Part shown: positions 11,011 through 23,089 of the stretch, piece after piece | How positions within the stretch are numbered: position 1 is the stretch's first letter | Layout of the letters: each line of letters starts with the position of its first letter | From: Eretmocerus hayati | Taxonomy: Eukaryota; Arthropoda; Insecta; Hymenoptera; Aphelinidae | Assembly (NCBI GenBank): GCA_029851415.1 | Contig: CM056742.1 | Coordinates: forward strand, 63,684,454 to 63,748,453 | DNA length: 64,000 nucleotides | Direction of reading: 5' to 3' | Position numbers and translations under genes: made by a program | The notes under the pieces: model-generated | Databases searched by the model: none | What the model was told of the DNA's origin: nothing | Seen by the model: the letters and a program-made list of their open reading frames with translations, nothing else

Positions 11011-12325
11011 TTTCGCTGAAAATCCGAACCCAACGTACAAAAATCTGAAGATCGCCGACCGAAAACCGAGCCGGAAACAATTGAATACCAAATTCTGTGC
11101 GATTATCTAGCCCGAAATGCTAGACAATTCGACCAGAAACTTTGAAAAGATGCCAAAATTCAACCCAGAATGAAGGCAACACCGAATCCAAAAAAACTGA
11201 AAAATTTTTCGAATCTGTGTCAAAGATTTGATGGAAGCACTTATCCACAAATTTCTCCCTACTATTTACATATGTACATCTAACCTAATATGCAATAGCA
11301 TGAAAACGATATTTTTTGAGGTTAGAAAAATCAAAACATTAATCAGGGTAACCTTGAACCCAAAACCTAACCTCAATCGTACTCGATCAGAAGAATTCAT
11401 GTATCCATAAATAATTCAAAGAAAAAACTCACTCAAACTGCGAGTTCAAACCTCGAAGATCAACGCCGTGACCGTACGGACGATGATCGCGTGGTGTGCT
11501 GGAACGCTGCGCTGGGATGCGACGATCTAGCTATAGACGGAGTCACGATGCAGTCGAGTTGACGAGAACAAAGTATCCCCGCTCAGCTGACTGGCGTTGC
11601 TCCGTTGCGCAAAGCTGATGAACAGCTGCGGTGACTCTGGCCAGCTGTGTTGCTAGATGTCTAGCACGAACGCCGAGCAGCACGCACACCAACGTGGGTC
11701 ACACATACGGACGACTTTTTATAAAAGACCAATAATTTCAGTGTATGCCCATATGACATCATCAAATTCTCACTGAAATTCAGAATTGTTTGTTATACGT
11801 ACTAAATATTGTACGAATGGTACAAAATAGATCTTAATTGCACTAAAGTGTGCAAAATAAGCTCAAATCAATGCCCAGAAATCTCTGAATTCGCATCGAA
11901 AATTATGAAATTTGGCAGAAACCAAAAACAGCTGAATGAATGAAAAATAATCAAAAAAAAGCTTAGCCCAATAATCCCACGATGATTCCCTCATTGCCCA
12001 AGAGCCCTCCTGACCCCCCAGGTCGTTCTCGTCGACTCCGAAGGGGTGCGACGACTCAACCTCGTGGTCGATTTTGAGGTTAGCCTGTACTCCGGACTTG
12101 GTGTTAGGTTGCCCTGTTTTGCGCCCCGCTGCCAGCAGACCAATGCTCTCGAGCGAGCAATTGAGGAGGCATCCCCTCCCCTGGCAGAATTGCAGCTTAG
12201 CCCCTGCTGCTGCTGACCTCGCAGAAGACGCCGCTGGAGCTCCTTGGAGACTCTCGTCCTAACACCATCACCTCGTGGTCATGCGAATCCGCTCGCATCC
12301 ACTTTAACTCCACTCACTGATCCCG
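11011..12325 (-). other. BEL/Pao 5' leader
   Basis: Region between primer-binding site and gag start. No supported coding frame; the 11.45-11.7 kb part is GC-richer than the surroundings. Confidence 0.5.
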
Positions 12326-12343
12326 ATCCGGCTCGAAGGACCA
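12326..12343 (-). promoter_or_regulatory. primer-binding site, tRNA-Tyr type
   Basis: Three nucleotides inside the 5' LTR the minus strand reads TGGTCCTTCGAGCCGGAT. This is complementary to a tRNA 3' end ATCCGGCTCGAAGGACCA, the T-arm/acceptor sequence characteristic of animal tRNA-Tyr. The match extends over 18 nt. Confidence 0.8.
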
Positions 12344-12346
12344 AAA

Positions 12347-12600
12347 TGTTTATCGCGGATAGTGGTGGTTTAAATAATTTTCACTCAAACACATTTTAAA
12401 GTGAAAAAAAACAAAAAACTAATTTATTGCCTATAGCTACATGCTAAATGGCGAGGTGGTGCGGATCAGCGATGGACGAGAACTGGCAAGAGCCGCGGAA
12501 GGCGACGAACGCGACGGCGCAGGACTCGAGCGTGAGCACAAAATAGCGGATGCACGCGAGAATTCAATTTGTTTACAATAGATCGTAATGAAACTAAACA
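12347..12600 (-). repeat. BEL/Pao 5' LTR
   Basis: Partner of 4036-4289, identical length and ends. It is the 5' LTR because gag follows it on the minus strand and the primer-binding site abuts it. Confidence 0.92.
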
Positions 12601-13737
12601 GACTCTCTTAGTAAATATCATATGGATGGTATGATATTTAATTTTGGTAGCGTGGAAGATTATAACTGAGGAAATTTCATTAGGTTAGGACCATATATTC
12701 GTGCAGTAACGCGAATACCATCCGAATTCCTTCAGGAAGTCGATGAATTCCGTTGTATTGAAGGTGTATTGTTCAAGTTGTGAATTCAATTTGGTAGCGC
12801 AAGGAAGATATTCAAACATATTGAAGATTCAAATTCACGTCAGTATCAGAAAAAACGTGATTGAGATATTTCACGGATGACATTTTGGTAGCGTGGAAAC
12901 CGTTCCCCAAGGGATTTTCAACCAGTTGAAGTAGCGGCGTGAAAATCTATCTCCCGGAAAGTCTCAAAATGCATTCAATCTGGTAGCATCAATACATTCA
13001 ACGTATCATCAAACGAATGATTTTGATTTCTTAATTAAATTTTATAGGATTATAAAATTTTGATAGTGAGTTTCACATTCTGGCTCTTCCATGAGAATCT
13101 CCGTTCACATGTATTGGCATGCCATCCTCACACAATATTCCGTCAGCGTCTCCTGTATTTGACACGCCTATTATGAATCTTGATTTTTCCAGTACAAAAT
13201 TGCCATCGACTTTGGTATTCCCAATCCATTCATCATAGGTGGAATTCTCTTCCGTGTGAATATTCGTGTCCTCCTGTTCCAAATATTCATTTATATGTGA
13301 CACATTTGCTTACAATGCTCCTAGTTGCATTTTTTGTCTCATACTTGATATGGTTTACGATGTACAATTCGACTCTGGATAGACATGACATATCCTGAAA
13401 CAAGTATTCTCATGATTAGACAAGGGAACTTCCCCCCCCCCCCCCCAGGCGAAAGATTCTTGCGATGCCATAGAATAGTGATGCAAATCAACAAATAATG
13501 AAGTCCCGAATAAATGAGGTGGGAAAATAAGTTGTCCTATTTGCATTCATTCTTTGAACTGATCTGCATGGCTACGATGCAACCTGATTTCTTTCGTTCC
13601 GTCCGGTTCTTATTGCATTCCATGCTTGATTTAGTTATATTTTTCGGTGAAAATACGGTCCCAAATTTATGCTGTGAGCTATAAATTTTTGAGCATACTT
13701 GGACCACGCGTATAGTCCTTCTTGGATTTTGTTTTGT
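12601..13737. other. non-coding spacer with loosely repeated TTTGGTAGCG motif
   Basis: Immediately right of the BEL/Pao element. The motif (T)TTGGTAGCGTGGAA or close variants appears near 12643, 12790, 12891 and 12980 with irregular spacing of 90-147 bp. A 14-C homopolymer lies near 13433. Short open frames show no recognisable domain. Confidence 0.4.
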
Positions 13738-13908
13738 CGGGGTCAAGTGAACTTCAGGGGAGGTGCCGGTTTTATTAGACGATCATTTCAAGCCACCACA
13801 AGTCATAAATCTAATTTTACCGTCTGATTTCCGTGTCACGAGAGTATTTTCAAAGTGCTCCAAAGCCTATGCACACTCTGTTCCCATCAGCTAAACTGAA
13901 GATCATAC

Positions 13909-14638
13909 GCATATTATATCGATAAGGTAGATCTCATCGATATTTTGACTCTATCGCTCGATTTGATGAAATACATTTAATGAATGAATTTATCGTTCTT
14001 TCGTCAATCTTCCAATAAAAAATTAAAAAATCCAAAAAAATGAAAAAAATAAAAAATCCCTTCGTGATGCAGCCACTATGAAAGTGGAGCCTCGAAGGTC
14101 GCAGTTTGACATTTGTCAAACTGTGATCGCCGCCTGAGCGCGACGATTATGAGTGGCTCGAAAGAACGATAAATTCATTCATTAAATGTATTCCATCAAA
14201 TCGAGCGATAGAGTCAAAATATCGATGAGATCTACCTTATCGATATAATATGCATATTCGAATGGTCATGGTTCCTTGATCGACCGCATCGAAAGATTGG
14301 CATCAAGAGATGAGAGAAGGCTTCCCCGAGCGAGTGAATACGCAATCGCCTCGGTGGTCTAATTGGTTAAGGCGCCGGTCCGGAGTACCGGAGATTGCGA
14401 GGTTCAAGTCCCGCCCGAGGAAGAATTTTTTCATCTCTTGGTCAATCTTCCAATGAAAAATTGAAAAATCCAAAAAAATAAAAAAATAATAAAAAATCCC
14501 TTCGTGATGCAGCCACTATGAAAGTGGAGCCTCGAAGGTCGCAGTTTGACATTTGTCAAACTGTGATCGCCGCCTGAGCGCGACGATTATAAGTGGCTCG
14601 AAAGAACGATAAATTCATTCATTAAATGAAGATCATAC
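13909..14638. mobile_element. composite insertion with tRNA-like sequence in repeat Z copy 1
   Basis: Flanked by the 12-bp direct repeat TGAAGATCATAC (13897-13908 and 14627-14638), and absent from repeat Z copy 2. Inside, 13909-14259 is a foldback whose arms carry GATCTCATCGATATTTTGAC, enclosing a unit of about 200 bp (13990-14190). A single-copy stretch follows, then a tRNA-like sequence at 14349-14420, then a second direct copy of the 200-bp unit (14430-14630). Each unit holds a small hairpin CAGTTTGACATTTGTCAAACTG. Confidence 0.6.
14349..14420 (+). tRNA. tRNA-like sequence, probable pseudogene or SINE head
   Basis: 72 nt that can fold as a tRNA: acceptor CCTCGG/CCGAGG, and anticodon stem CCGGT/ACCGG closing the 7-nt loop CCGGAGT. 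An A-box-like TGGTCTAATTGG and B-box-like GGTTCAAGTCC are present. Position 33 is C instead of the near-universal U, and the T stem pairs poorly. The nominal anticodon GGA would mean Ser but there is no long variable arm. A functional tRNA is therefore unlikely. Confidence 0.45.
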
Positions 14639-15310
14639 CTATATCGTCTCTTTGTTTTAAGTCTTAGCTCCGAAATGAGCTATTGTGAGCTTCAATTGGG
14701 CCTTCAGACTTTGAGTAATCGCCATTCGCGCACAATCCGATTTTTCGTGCAAGTAACTGCAGTTTTCCACCATTAAACACCCTTCATTGTTCCATTCTTC
14801 ATTTTCCGACTCGTGGAAGTGTTTGTAAAGTTAGATACGTGGGTCATCGACTCTTTGAATAATCCACAAGGCCATTTCCTATGATATTCAATTTGACAGG
14901 ATAAAATTATCCATCTTTGACTAGTCGGCTCGACTTACAAAAATCGCAACTTTGCTCTTTTGGTCCTCGCTTCATTGTGAATGACCTCATCCTAAACGGG
15001 TATTGCGAACTTCTTGCAGTATTAGAAGGGTGTAGGTAGGTGATTCATTGGGAAAAACCCCTAGGGAGTCATTGAAACATGTTTAGACGCGTCTGATACC
15101 TATTTTTGCTCGTGATTCTATTGTATCGAAGACGGTCCAGAATTTTTCCGCCATTCGATGGTCATTCGTGAAATCGTCTCCCACGAACGTTCATCATTGA
15201 GTTTGGTTCCTTAGATATGATTCAAGCTCAATTGAAGTCAATTCGACCCAGTAGTTCCCGAGTTACGCGTACTTTTGCTTACCGCAAAAATTATCGTTCG
15301 GATACTCAAA

Positions 15311-16119
15311 TTTCATCGAATTATCTGTGATCAATGTACCTAAGCCATGTCTAATACATATAAGCTTGATTGTCCGAGTATCATAGGACTCAAAGCGCCA
15401 AACCGGATCTTAAGGGTTGTTTCCTGAAAAACGGGGAGCGAGTACCGAGCTCACAATCCCTTGAAATGCGGTCGATCTAATCGCGAGTCAGCTTCTCTGC
15501 ACAGTGCATATACTCATGTGCATGATACACATATATTCATACATTGATTTGGCCTGTAGTTGCTTATTGTTATAGCGTCCAGCCACCTGATTCCATCGGT
15601 CAGTCCCACTGTTTCTCCTCCGTCCCTGCATATACAATGGGTATAGTCTACATAGCCATATACAGACATAGTCATGCAGATTGGAGAGAAAAATTTTTAT
15701 CGCCTGCAGCTGTGGATCATTTTCCATCAGCCACAACAAATACTTTTCCTCTTTCGAGTTGACTCTAATTCTCAATTTCAATTTATTTGCGTTATTTTGG
15801 ATCAGATGCTATGAGGGATTCTGATTAGAAAAGCGTGAGAAATGGTTCTCCCGATTAGTAAAATTGTGAACTTACGACTCTAAAATCTTCCAAAACTTCC
15901 ATTTTCTGAAGCTTTACCTATGAAATGATAGTATAGTTCTCAAAAAAACCTTCGATTCAAGTCCTTACACGTCCAAATCGGATGAAAATTGACCGAGTTA
16001 TGGTACTTTTTTGTGTACCTCTATTTACGTACGAGAAACTGTGATTTATATGGATTTTCACCTTACTGTGGCCATTTAAACATTTTAGTTAGTCGATCGG
16101 TTTCATTTCTAATGAGGTC
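15311..16119. other. non-coding, no feature identified
   Basis: No domain-bearing frame or clear repeat. Short open frames near 15.5-15.8 kb overlap on both strands and show nothing recognisable. Confidence 0.4.
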
Positions 16120-16815
16120 ACTGTATCCAACTTGCCCCCATTAAGCCATTTTCTTAATAACTTCGGCCCATCTCCATATTTTCCAACGTACCTTAGCTCG
16201 TTTTAAAGCTTGTCTTAAGACCTTTAGAATAAGTTAAGGTACATTCAATTTGAACTAACTGGAGCCAAACTGTTTAAATTCTCCTAAAAGGTGATTTTTG
16301 AGAGTTTACAAGAGTGTGTTCCCAACTTGCCCCCATTAAGCCTTTTTCTTAATAACTTTGGTTTACTTCAACGATTTTCACGTGCTTCAGCTCATTTTGA
16401 AGCTTGTTTAAAGACCTTCAAAATGCATTAAACTACGTCCAATTTGGATCAATTGGAGCCGAACTATCTCAATTCTTCCGAAATAAATGATGGAAATCGT
16501 CGATAAAGTATTTTTATCGCCGTGCACGCACATTTGGCGCTCTCCGGTGGTTCGAAGCACTATTTCTGACCCATTTTGACGTGATGAACACGTTCTGAGT
16601 GGTAAAAAAAGTCGTTCTGCACGCCCTTTCGAGATAAACATATGGGGGCATGTTAGATTTTCTGAAAAACGCGGGAATGATTGGGCTTCGACGCGAACTA
16701 TTTACTTCCTTATATTTCAACATAACAAACGTAAAAAAAAATTGCCGGGAGGCCAAGGAGTGCCCATCCCCGAGATCGGCATATGGGGGCAAGTTGGGTA
16801 CAGAGGCAAGTTGGG
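16120..16815. repeat. inverted-ended repeat with CCAACTTGCCCCCAT termini
   Basis: The left end reads CCAACTTGCCCCCATTAAG (16128); the right end reads ATGGGGGCAAGTTGGGTA (about 16785), its inverse. The left third is a tandem pair of about 197 bp, with the second unit beginning CCCAACTTGCCCCCATTAAG near 16322. This suggests a non-autonomous DNA element; no transposase is visible. Confidence 0.45.
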
Positions 16816-17544
16816 TATACTTACCTTAGTATGCATATAAAGAAATGTTCATACCAATTTTCAATGTAATATCACCAAAATTGTTCGATTTATAGTCGGA
16901 TACGCGCTTGTTCTTAGCGCCGTAGGTGACTTTTTGGATGATATTTGGACCACCTAATATTTCGGTCTCAGACTTTTTTCATTCAGTTTTTGGCTTTGAT
17001 TGTTAATTCATCTTCATGATATGATGCTATTCGACTCACTTCTTACGATTACATTGGCGAATTTGAAAAATGAGATGAGGAATCTAAGATCACGCATATG
17101 GCTATTTTACATATCGAAAACCTGTATTTTCCTCTTTCTGATGCTTACATGATGTTTCTGGTGTTCCTGATGATGTTTGTAGTTGCTTAAATATTCAAAA
17201 AAATAGATTTGCAATAACGATGAATGTGTTTAAAGGTCATTTGACTGATATCAGTGGTGCACTGGTCATTTGACGGGTCAAAATACGCGTTTTCCTAAGT
17301 AATTTGAAGAAAATTTTTCAACATCTCGAACTGAGATTCTCACTTCTCTGAAATTCTTCCATAAATCAACTTGAGAGAAACAGGTACCCCCTAGTGTTAT
17401 GTGAGATATCTTATAGCTATAAAAGAGATCGAGGAAAAGATATGATTTTTTTTATTGCGTTTTTCCAATCTTATTCTATAAAATTCTGGAGTTGATTTTT
17501 TTTTGCATGATTTAACTAGAATTTTGGCCGTTTTCTCAACCTTG
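16816..17544. other. non-coding, no feature identified
   Basis: AT-rich with no supported gene or repeat. Confidence 0.4.
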
Positions 17545-18385
17545 AGCTAGGTATGGGGTCAATGAAGTTCACGGAACGTGCCGGATTTATTAAGTAATGA
17601 TTTTAAGTCAATATAATTTTACTGTTCGATTTTCGCGTCAGTCGAGGACTTTCGGGGTCCTCCGAAATTTATTTGCTACTGCCCCCATTAACTAAATTGA
17701 AGATTCTACCTGTACCGTCTTGTTGCTTAGTGTCCCAGCTTCAATATAACTTATTGCGAGCTTCCATCCGACCTGTAGATTTCGAGTAATCAACGTTCGC
17801 GCACATTCTGATTTTTTGTGCGAGTAACTGCGATTTTCAACCATTAACCACCCGTAATTATTCCATTTTTCATTTTTCGGCTCGTCGAAGTATTTGAAAA
17901 GTTAGATACGTAGATCGTCTACCTTTTTGATTATTCACAAGGTAAGTTCCCATAATATTCAATCTGGCGGGATAAAATCATCTATTTTTCACTAACCGAA
18001 CCGAACGACGGAAACTGCATTTTTCTCTCTTCGATCCGACTTTATTGCAAGGTAAACCCATCCAGGAGGCTATTAAGGCCTTTTCAGAGTAGTTCAGAGG
18101 TACCAGTAGGTGAATAACGAGATTCGAACTCATCCCAAGTGCTTACAATGAAGATATTCACCCGCGATACCCATTTTTGCCCATACCACTACCGTATCGG
18201 ACGCAACTCAGGTTTTGTCAACAGCTCAACCATTATCGTGAAACTCACTATGCACAGCTATTTGTCGCGTAGGTTACTCCTTCTTGTATATTTTGAGCTA
18301 AATTAAAGTCGACTCCACCCAATAGTTGTTTAGTTATGATCATTTTTGCTCGAGGCGAAAAACCAAGAATCGGCCATCACATAGG
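17545..18385 (+). repeat. unknown interspersed repeat Z, copy 2
   Basis: Uninterrupted counterpart of 13738-15310, about 840 bp. It lacks the tRNA-containing insertion and so shows the empty site. Confidence 0.65.
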
Positions 18386-18435
18386 CACATCTTACTGACT
18401 TCGTATTGATCGACGTTTGCCAAAAAACTTATACA

Positions 18436-19237
18436 TTACTCGAACAATTTATAGGGTAACAGTGATTTTAGTGTCAGTTCTATTATCTCTTTATGTACGC
18501 ATATAAATTGTACGCGCTCTGGGTGGAGATCGATTTGCAGTCTCACAGACAGTACAACAGTGTGAGTGTCAAACTGCATTGATTTCCAATGGAGACTCCG
18601 ATGCGTGGTAAGTACGAACGCGTGCTGTATGCATGGCGAGTGGAGATCGATTCGCAGTCTCACCGACAGGTTGTTAGTGTGCGTGCGGGTTTGCATTGAG
18701 AGATCATGCTCGTTGAACGCAGCTGTGCTGTGGCTGGAGATCGATTCGCAGCCTCACGGATAGCTGAGTAGTGTGTATGCTTTATAGCATGACAAGCTCC
18801 ATTGTCTCGAGACGGGATCCATTGCACGCACTATGATCTGAAGATCGATTTGCAGGCTCACCAATAGGTTGATAGTATGTGTGTTCGATCGCATTGTATG
18901 ATCTGCAGAGCAAACGCACTGTATGTGCTGTGACTGAAGATCGATTTGCAGGCTCACCAATAGGTTGATAGTATGTGTGTTCGATCGCATTGTATGATCT
19001 GCAGAGCAAACGCACTGTATGTGCTGTGACTGAAGATCGATTTGCAGGCTCACCAATAGGTTGATAGTATGTGTGTTCGATCGCATTGTATGATCTGCAG
19101 AGCAAACGCACTGTATGTGCTGTGACTGGAGATCGATTAGCAGGCTCACCAATAGGTTGATATTGTAGTATGAGTGTTCGATCGCATTGTATGATCTGCA
19201 GAGCAAACGCACTGTATGTGCTGTGACTGAAGATCAC
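18436..19237. repeat. tandem repeat, 96-bp unit
   Basis: Four near-identical 96-bp units start GATCGATTTGCAGGCTCACC at 18843, 18939, 19035 and 19131. They are preceded by diverged and length-variable units back to about 18527. Because 96 is a multiple of three, both strands stay open across the array and produce repetitive translations; I do not take these as genes. Confidence 0.8.
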
Positions 19238-19239
19238 GA

Positions 19240-20195
19240 TTGAGGTGCACATTTTTTTCAACAAGTAGTTTTGAACTATTACAAACTGCATTCAGTTTGG
19301 ACTTTGAATACAACAATTGATTGGGAAATAAATTATCTTAAAGCTTGGCAATTCTGTACGAAAAGGTTGGACAACAACAAGCTCCATCACAGATCGATTG
19401 TCAATCATCGTTTTGATCCAAGTTCTGAAGTGAGTGCTGTTTGTGAAAGTTCCAACTCCTTGTTGCAAGAATAGTGTACCTCAATCGCTGAACAGTGTCT
19501 CAGTTCACCACCATTCAATTCAGAACTTGGAAGAAACACTGATTGATAAACAAACTGTGATGGAGCTTGTCGTCATCCAACCTTTTCGTAGAGAACTGCC
19601 AAGCTTTCAAGCTAGTTTATTTCTCAACCAAATTTTGTGTTCAAGGTCTGAACTGAATACAAGTTGTTGTAGTTTCAACTACTTGTTGAGAAAAGTGTGC
19701 AACTCAATCTTAACCTGATGATTCAGTTGGAAGCTGAAAGTGCTCTGCTCACATCTCATTACTTGAAACAAATCAAGTTTCTGATGTTTTTCATCACTCC
19801 GTAGATGAACTGATTGATCGGTCAAAGATTGGGTAGCTCTATTCTCTCAACCAGAAGATCAATCTAGACTTTGAATACAAACATTAGGTGGAAAATAAAC
19901 TATCTTGAAGCCTAGCAGTTCTGTACAAAAAGGTTGGGTAACGAGAAGCTTCATCATAGTGAGTTTGCCACAATCATTGTTTTCATCAAATTTCTGAATT
20001 GAATGTTGGTGAACTGGAACACTGTTCAGCCTTTGATGTGCACTATTCTTGCAGCAAGAGATTATAACTTCTTCAAACTGCATTCACTTCAGTACTTGCA
20101 TGAAACAATGATTGACAAACAAACTGTGATGGAGCTCGTCGTTATCTAACTTTTTGGTACAGAACTGTCAAGCTCCAAGATCAAATTTTGATTCC
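19240..20195. repeat. foldback repeats, two copies
   Basis: 19297-19420 (TTTGAATACAACAATTGAT, AGCTTGGCAATTCTGTACG, CAAGCTCCATCACAG) is inverted at about 19554-19660 (CTGTGATGGAGCTTGTCG, GAACTGCCAAGCTT). A second diverged foldback with the same arms spans about 19865-20190. Non-coding. Confidence 0.6.
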
Positions 20196-20298
20196 GTCTG
20201 TATTGACTCATGGCTCACACCCTCGACTTGAATTGACATTCACATCATTATTGTCGCCTCATTGTTGCTGAATCATGTACGATTCAGTATACATGGTA

Positions 20299-20423
20299 CG
20301 CGATCCGGCTGCGACGCCACGCGATCCGGCCGCGACGCCACGCGATCCAGCCGCGACGCCACGCGATCCGGCCGCGACGCCACGCGATCCGGCCGCGACG
20401 CCACGCGATCCAGCCGCGACGCT
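20299..20423. repeat. 21-bp minisatellite, GC-rich
   Basis: About six units of CGCGATCCGGCCGCGACGCCA with single-base variants, in an otherwise AT-rich region. Open on both strands (RDPAATP and AAGSRGV heptads). Repetition alone explains the open frames. Confidence 0.8.
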
Positions 20424-21600
20424 CAAGTTTGACGATAGCAGTATTAGATCCTTTATTGCCACGGAAAAAAATAGTTTGTTGGATTCACAAATGACAACAA
20501 AAGGTTTTGTGATATTCACAAACCAAACCGATCCCGGACAACAAACTAACGTATGTTAGATTTCCAGTCTAACATTTGTTAGATTCACAAATAATCCGGT
20601 CTCGCTCTGATTCTAACAAACTGACTATTTGTACAGATTCATGAGCCCAACAAATGTATAGTTTGAAAGGTTAGAATCTTGAAAATTTTGATATAATCCT
20701 TGAACAGTACTGGATCAAGTAAGAACATTCTCATAGTTTTGTCAGTGGTGTGAGAGCAGGACTCCCTCGAGCATGCAATCAATTTTTTTTTTGGTAGTAT
20801 GTTAAAATGCTTGCAGAGCTGGCTCAGTTTCTTTATCTAAATGATGAACCATGTGCAGAGACATAAGTGCAATTTCATAAGATATTGTGTGTCATTAAAA
20901 TTATCCGTGAGCTCAAATTCTTTCCTAAATACATGGCGTTATAAGATAGTGTCTGAATATTGAGCTCAAAATTCATTCAATCACCCGCAATGGTCTCCTT
21001 TGGACTGATCATTTAGGAAATATGATTATTCATGCTTCAGCTTCAAACTAATATGGTGTATTCCATATAATATATTTCATGAATTGAATATCAGTCCAGT
21101 TCAGAGCTGTTATGAGAGATTGAATGATGAGCTCAATATTCTGACAGTATCTTGTAATGCCATAAAAGTATCAGTCATTAAGTGTAGTTGACAGAGAATT
21201 AGGAATCTCTGAGATAATACTAAAAATTGTGGGAGAAATGGTTTAGAGAGCAAATAAGGAGCTGTTGAAACCCATACGGTTATTGTAGTTATTCAGAGGG
21301 AAGATGGTCCATACCAGGACCTGTCTATTAGATTTTCTTTCTGATGCTGCGAGGCTCAAGTATCAGATTATAATTGAGGGAAGAACTTGAGCCCAATAAC
21401 AATTCTAACAATAAAGACACAAAGTCATTTGATGTTATTCATGACTTAATGAGCTGGCACTGCAAGCTTTTTCACAGCACAAAATAACTTGATTACACGC
21501 TAGGATATCCATGCTCTCACACTGTTGACAAAATCATGGAAATACCTAACTTCTTACTATTTGCTCCAGCAGTATTCAAGTATTCATTCCCTGCCTAAAA
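20424..21600. other. AT-rich flank of the giant inverted repeat
   Basis: No supported gene. Small hairpins with GTTAGATT/AATCTAAC occur near 20550-20590. Confidence 0.4.
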
Positions 21601-21890
21601 CCCACGTAGCACCATAAGTTTCAGAAACGTTTCTCAACGGTTTCATTTGAAACCTGGAAACGTTGCGTAAGGAGGTTTCGGAGACGTTGCGGAAACATCA
21701 TAGAAACGTCGAGATGTCCACTTTTCGAAACGTTTCCCAGGGGTTTCAGAAACGTTCCAATGACCCAGGCAAGCGGCATGGAGGGTATCCGCAATCCAGC
21801 AGTCTGGGAACGTTTCGGGAGCGTTTGGGCCCAACGTTTCCAAAGTCAGTGCTGGAAACGTTGGTGAAACGTCTCCGAAAGAAGTATATA
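21601..21890 (+). repeat. left terminus with GAAACGTT motif cluster
   Basis: About ten occurrences of GAAACGTT(T) or its inverse within 290 bp, in both orientations. They are irregularly spaced, starting 20 bp from the end. Such subterminal clusters are typical transposase-binding regions. This is the inverse of 51872-52161. Confidence 0.7.
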
Positions 21891-23089
21891 TATTGAACCA
21901 TTTTGGTAGTGTAATGTTTTGGGCATATTGAATTGATGTGTAAGCGAGATTTCCAAGCTGAAGTTGTTCATATTTATTCAAAATTATCTCATGAACAAGT
22001 ACACAATTTTATACATGCGGCATACCGCGGGCTTCATCACAAGAGATCAAAGCCACCAATTTCGCGAATCGTATTGACAAGCAGCACACACAAATGGTGG
22101 CAGCGACGGCCACGCCAGTACACACTCCCTAATTAATTTTAGACGTGATATTACATGTATTAATCACAAATCATCGAATATTTCATCATAGCTAACATAT
22201 ACATACGGCTTAAGATATACATACATATTTAGACGTTTATAAATATATGTACACACACACATATATCAAGATAAGAATATCACATATCGATCTTGTGGGT
22301 GGTATTGGAAATACAGAGATTAATATACATTAGATACAAATACATACATTATGATTCATTGTAGGAGTAGAACACGCCCAGCTTTTCGCTGAGAATCTAC
22401 TTTTATAACCGACAATCGGTATGATTAACCAAAAAATGCGTCCCATCTCCCACATCGCACCGGCCAAGGCTCGCAGATACTATGGTAACGAACAAAGTCA
22501 AGTAAAAACTAGGCCAATTCCTTAGAGATAACGATCCCCACGAGAAATCTCAAGAATAATTATTCACTCGAATCAACTGACAAGATTACAGGAGCCGGAA
22601 ACAATGACAGAAGTTAACAAAGTAAATCATTGAATTTCCGACATATGTAGTGTAAAGAACTTTCCCCATAGTTTGCTTGATAGTTATAGAGAGAAGAAAC
22701 GCATGCTTTGAAATCTTGAGATATTTCTTCGCTTGGGCATTTTTCGCGTGTTCAATGGACTCATCCTGAGAATCGACCACATGACTGATCCCATATCAAA
22801 GATTTTACATACGAATATACTTCCCTAGTATTCAAGGATTCTCCATGCCAGACTTCAAATTTTCAGTAACGCCATCATCCAATCATATATATCACATCGA
22901 TCTCCTTATTGCATATTCCAATCATCAATATCCGTCCTCCGAACACATTTCACTTCACATTGTGTCATGTCGACGTCGGGGAATCACCAAGTGTTGCTTC
23001 GTACCATATAAATATATATAAGCGCATGCAATCGCGCAAAATGTCATACAACACACTTCTACGGATATCGCAAACTGCTGAGCTTTCCA
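21891..23089. other. left arm, AT-rich non-coding part
   Basis: Between terminus and gene; holds TATATACATACATA-type simple sequence near 22200-22300. Matched in inverse at 50656-51871. Confidence 0.6.

Larger units (their letters stand above)
4036..12600 (-). mobile_element. BEL/Pao LTR retrotransposon, full length, decayed
   Basis: Two 254-bp direct repeats (4036-4289 and 12347-12600) with TG...CA ends bracket a minus-strand gag-pro-RT-RNase H-integrase series, the BEL/Pao order. By eye the LTRs differ at about 11 positions (near 4%), so the insertion is old. Flanks are GAGTC on the left and GACTC on the right, a 5-bp duplication with one mismatch. A tRNA-Tyr primer site follows the 5' LTR. 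Coding parts contain at least seven in-frame stops, one frameshift and a foldback insertion, so this copy is dead. Confidence 0.92.
13738..15310 (+). repeat. unknown interspersed repeat Z, copy 1 (interrupted)
   Basis: Aligns by eye with 17545-18385 in the same orientation. Shared landmarks: GTGCCGG.TTTATTA, CCATTAA/CATCAGCTAAA.TGAAGAT, GAGTAATC..C.TTCGCGCACA, AGTTAGATACGT, and CACAAGG. Roughly 70% similar. An insertion of about 730 bp (13909-14638) splits it. No coding frame survives; the family is not recognised. Confidence 0.65.

Noticed and set aside
12326..12343. Fragment of a tRNA-Tyr gene
   Set aside because: Only the 3' 18 nt match, on the strand and at the position expected of a primer-binding site next to the 5' LTR.
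13073..13303. 76-codon minus-strand frame as a gene
   Set aside because: No domain, no splice context; length is within chance for this composition.
14349..14420. Functional tRNA-Ser (GGA)
   Set aside because: No long variable arm, C at position 33 and poor T stem; kept as a tRNA-like sequence only.
18843..19226. CRISPR-like array
   Set aside because: Units are contiguous 96-bp tandem copies with no unique spacers; context is eukaryotic.
18754..19291. Long minus-strand frames over the 96-bp array as a repeat protein
   Set aside because: Two overlapping frames are open for the same reason (unit is a multiple of three); no start context or domain.
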